This document shows, in pieces, positions 61,061-64,000 of a stretch of 64,000 nucleotides of DNA. Within the stretch, counting starts at the first letter, position 1, and every line of letters starts with the position of its first letter. Position numbers and translations under genes: made by a program. The DNA comes from Rhexocercosporidium sp. MPI-PUGE-AT-0058 (taxonomy: Eukaryota; Ascomycota; Leotiomycetes; Helotiales), in the NCBI GenBank assembly GCA_020746875.1, contig JAGTJL010000011.1, positions 1 through 64,000 of the forward strand. Reading direction: 5' to 3'. The notes under the pieces were generated by a model. It was not told the origin of the DNA. It saw nothing but the letters and a program-made list of their open reading frames with translations, and made no database searches.

Positions 61061-61277
61061 TATAAAGGCTATAATAAATAAAGAACGTAATACGGCGTAA
61101 GGCATTAAGTAAAAAGTTTAGTAATTCTAAGGAATTAAGATTTAAGGTAAAAAAGTGTTTAATTCTTTTAATTTTACATAAGGGAAAGGCCTTTTATATA
61201 AACTTTTAAAGGTTATATACTTAGTTCCTTAAATAACGCTTTAAGCATTATTTCCTGGCTAGAATCGCCACTTTATA
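61061..61277 (-). repeat. 5' LTR of element D
   Basis: 217 bp, starts TATAAAGGCTATAAT (RIP-changed TG) and ends GCCACTTTATA. Together with 30369-30585 it brackets D. The target copy ATAT follows at 61278. Confidence 0.85.
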
Positions 61278-63018
61278 ATATAACGAAAAGCATAAGTTTA
61301 AAGAGAAATTACTTACCTTTAATATAAGAATACTTAGACTATTAGAAAAGCTAATTTTAATACGTAGAGTATTGATGCTAAAAAGGTCGGACTGAAAATT
61401 ACCCGATTACGCTGTTAAAAACGCTTTAATTAATATTAAAGTATATTTAATACTTTAAAAAACGAAAAGTAAATTATTTAAAATAAATTCGGCAAATTTT
61501 AAACGTTAATCGCATTTTTAATAGGCGTATTTATTATTCCTTTTCTTTTTCTTTTTCTTTTTCCGCTAAGGGCCTACTTTAGGCTAGCGAAACAAAGCTT
61601 AATAAAAAGTTGTACGGGGTTTTACCTTATACTTTTTCAATTAGTTTCGGTCTTACGTTATTTTACGCCGAAATTAAATTTAATAATAATAAAGCTTTAA
61701 TATTTAATGAGATTTATTTATTTCGCTTAAACTTATACGTTTATTTATTATAAAAATAAAAGGCTTAGACTTCGGCGTCTTTCGGGCTTTATTATTTTAG
61801 AAAAAGCTTAAAGCTATAAACTCTTTAACTTAATATTTTACTTATATATTTCTTTTATTTTCTCGAGCTCGTACGTTTTTTTTTCTTTAATATAATATAA
61901 AATAATATATCTTTTACTTTTTTACTAATAATATCAAGGGTATTTAGTCTCTAGTAAATCATTAATTTTATTAAGAAAATTTAATTATATTTAAAAATAA
62001 TATTAAAAATAATACTTTTAATAATAACTCGAAAGGCAAAGAGTTTAAACGACTTATTAATAACTTCTTTATAAACCGAGGAAGCTCTGCGACTCCGATT
62101 ATAAACTACTTTATTATTAAAACTAGCTTTATAAGCTCTATAAGCTCTTTTACCTTCGTGCTTATTAAGCTTTTAATTAAGCTTAATATTACTGGAATTA
62201 CTAATCCTATTTTATTGCAATTACTGGGAATACTTATAGACGATGCTTTAATTATAAAAAGGAAAAAGAAGAAAATAAAAGTAACGGTAATAACTTATAA
62301 TAAAATATATTTAATTATAATTAAAGCAGTAGCTATTTAAAAAGCTCTAGTATAAGAGCTTAAGCCGCCTTTTAAATTCTACCGGCTTATATAATACTTA
62401 CTAAGCTTATTTACCTTTAAGCTACGCTGTATTCGCTTCTGAAGTAAGAGGGACTTAATCCTGTTAATATAGGTTATATAGCACCGCTTTAAGCTTAAGC
62501 TACTTCCGCTTAAGCTTTTTAATTAATATGATTTGCGCTAGGATAATATAAACTTATTAAATTTTTTATATTATACAGAATAAATAAAGTTTTAAAAAAT
62601 TATTATTATAAACTTACTTTTAATAATATAGCGTCTTAATAACTTATGTCTTAGGCCGCACGACTTATTATAGACTTTATTAAAAGACTTCTTTATTTTA
62701 TAATAACTTAAATTATATTAATTTTAAGCACTTTTAGTTACTTATACTTTAACGGGAATAATATTATTAAGTTCTTTAAAACCTTAAAGCAGCTTTTTAC
62801 GGCTCGAGGCATTATAAATAACGCCGAAAAGAAATAATACGTTATAAACTATTATATTCTTAAAGTAAGCCGAAACATTAAATAATTCTTTGACTTTTTT
62901 AATAATACTTATTAAGAATTAATTAAAAAAGTTATAAGAGAATATCGAACGTTCGACTTTAAATAATATTATTATATTTTTCAAAACTTAAAGAAGATAT
63001 TTAATAATTTTAAATATA
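61278..63018 (+). mobile_element. Gypsy copy B, continuation (leader and gag), heavily RIPped
   Basis: Matches Gypsy A from about 43614 to 45350 with dense C-to-T and G-to-A changes, for example AAAAAGGTCGGACTGAAAAT is shared at 61379 and 43716, and CGCCGAAAAGAA is kept at 62822. The gag motif remains as TARGI-like and EYRTFD-like text. The match ends at the TA-flanked inverted-repeat element at 63019, and a few B-like bases may follow at 63958. Confidence 0.85.
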
Positions 63019-63957
63019 CAGTCAGACCGCACCAAACACGGTAAAGTTTTAAATTGTACAAAAGTAGATATTTTTTCTTATAATTATATGTAAATAGCTA
63101 AAAGAATCGATTCGGCTTCTTAGTTTTTTTGAAAATAATAATCTAATAAAAAATTATAAGTAAGTATAAATATTTTAAAAACGAGTTTTTAAAACTTTTG
63201 ATCCCTTTTTGTTTTCTAAATTATAACTTCTTTATTAGGACCCAGAAAAAAGATCTAATAAGCGCATTTTACTCCTCTCAATCGTGCACGTATTTTAAAT
63301 TAAAAGGGTTTTAAAAAATATTAATATTGAAAAATAATATTTTAAGTAAAGTTCTGGCTTAGCACTTAAGCGAGGTAAAATCTCGATAACTTTAAAACGT
63401 CTAAGCTACACTTATTATAATTACAATACTACTATTACTTTTACTACTACTTTTGCTACATTTAATATGACTTCTTCAAAGCGATATTGAAGTGTTACGC
63501 TCGCTAAATCACCTCTTAGATTGCTTATAAGGCTAATCATAAAGCGTTCTTGTTAAAAAACATTAGAATCGTCTATTACTTCCGTTATATTTCCCTTACT
63601 CTTACGAGGGTTAACTTAAATACGCTAATAAGTAAGCGTTAGTATTTTTAAAGTCTCTAGTTAATTATAAAAATTATAAAGATTCTATAAACCTTATTAT
63701 ATTATAAAACTTAAATTAATAAATTTCTTACTTCTTTTTTAATAAGAAGTTGTATTTTATTGAATAAGGAATTTAGAAGCAAAAATATTTTAATCTCGCC
63801 AAGACTTATTATAATAAGAATAACTATTGAACCACTAGCCCAATCGGGTCAAAAGTGGGTCCGTTCGAACGCTAGCAATTAACTGTATAATGTAAATTAA
63901 ACAGGTATATTATATTACTCTTTTTTCAAAATTACTATGTTTGAAGCGGTCCGACTG
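63019..63957. mobile_element. TA-flanked terminal-inverted-repeat element (Tc1/mariner-type)
   Basis: Left end CAGTCAGACCGC and right end GCGGTCCGACTG form inverted termini of about 26-30 bp with about five mismatched positions, flanked by TA on both sides (63017-63018 and 63958-63959). TA duplication plus a CAGT terminus is the pattern of Tc1/mariner, including fungal pogo/Fot-like elements. The 939-bp interior is AT-rich; a plus-strand ATG near 63469 opens only briefly, and no transposase motif is seen, so it looks non-autonomous or RIP-killed. It interrupts Gypsy B. Confidence 0.7.
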
Positions 63958-64000
63958 TACCGAAATTTATAATAATTAATAGCCTTATAATAATGAAAGT
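63958..64000. other. AT-rich end of window
   Basis: Short AT-rich sequence after the TA duplication. It begins TACGAAA, which fits RIPped Gypsy B (TTGCGGAAG in A), but is too short to assign firmly. Confidence 0.3.

Larger units (their letters stand above)
30369..61277 (-). mobile_element. Giant Gypsy-type element D, split by two younger insertions
   Basis: Bounded by 217-bp direct repeats (30369-30585 and 61061-61277), TG at one end and a RIP-changed CA at the other, inserted in Gypsy B with a 4-bp duplication, ATAT. Removing it restores B exactly against A. Coding is on the minus strand: upstream part 61060-57700, RT approach at about 57400-57000, RNase H at about 56330-55950, then Gypsy A interrupts. 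Integrase continues at 43138-41905, followed by a post-pol coding region interrupted by the Copia element. Without the two insertions D is about 12.2 kb. A minus-strand AACCGACG just inside the right LTR resembles the primer-site region of Gypsy A. It is dead: both integrase and pol carry RIP stops and lost acidic residues. Confidence 0.8.

Overview
This window is the left end of a chromosome of a filamentous ascomycete (Pezizomycotina). It starts with CCCTAA telomere repeats. Genes have short introns with fungal donor and branch-point signals. Most of the DNA is very AT-rich and carries the footprint of repeat-induced point mutation (RIP): C-to-T and G-to-A changes, mostly at CpA/TpG, that turn Gln, Arg and Trp codons into stops.

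Layout. 1-149 telomere. 150-15.6 kb is AT-rich subtelomere with two degraded minus-strand coding remnants and a complete but RIP-destroyed chromovirus (Ty3/Gypsy, 7870-14325, 190-bp LTRs, target duplication TTTAT). At 15.58-15.75 kb a GC-rich block with telomere-like units marks the edge of a normal-composition island (15.6-27.7 kb). The island holds an ankyrin fragment, a proline-rich secreted/surface protein (minus, 17249-18634), a divergently transcribed four-exon membrane protein of 594 aa (19248-21176), a hAT-type MITE with an 8-bp target duplication (22328-22844), a frameshifted gene with a CorA-like C-terminal membrane region (24150-26550), and a truncated RIP-hit copy of cytosolic arginyl-tRNA synthetase (27042-28160).

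29.9-64 kb is a nest of LTR retrotransposons whose order can be read to the base. Oldest is Gypsy copy B (starts 29895), heavily RIPped. A giant minus-strand Gypsy element D (30369-61277, 217-bp LTRs) is inserted in B; B resumes at 61278. Into D went a Copia element (35147-41304, 302-bp LTRs, target duplication CTCTT, one visible LTR difference) and Gypsy A (43139-55721, 282-bp LTRs, same family as B). A splits D's pol between RNase H and integrase. A TA-flanked terminal-inverted-repeat element (63019-63957) sits in B at the window end.

The most unusual content is the DNA downstream of pol in D (about 5 kb) and in A (about 3.6 kb). Typical Gypsy elements end soon after integrase. In D this segment stays open on the minus strand far longer than AT-rich chance predicts, and it repeats a short peptide motif close to TLNPGLKV. 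I do not recognise this protein. No intact, fully convincing active mobile element is present. The only fully readable host gene is the 594-aa membrane protein; the neighbouring surface-protein gene needs a splice or two stop codons explained.
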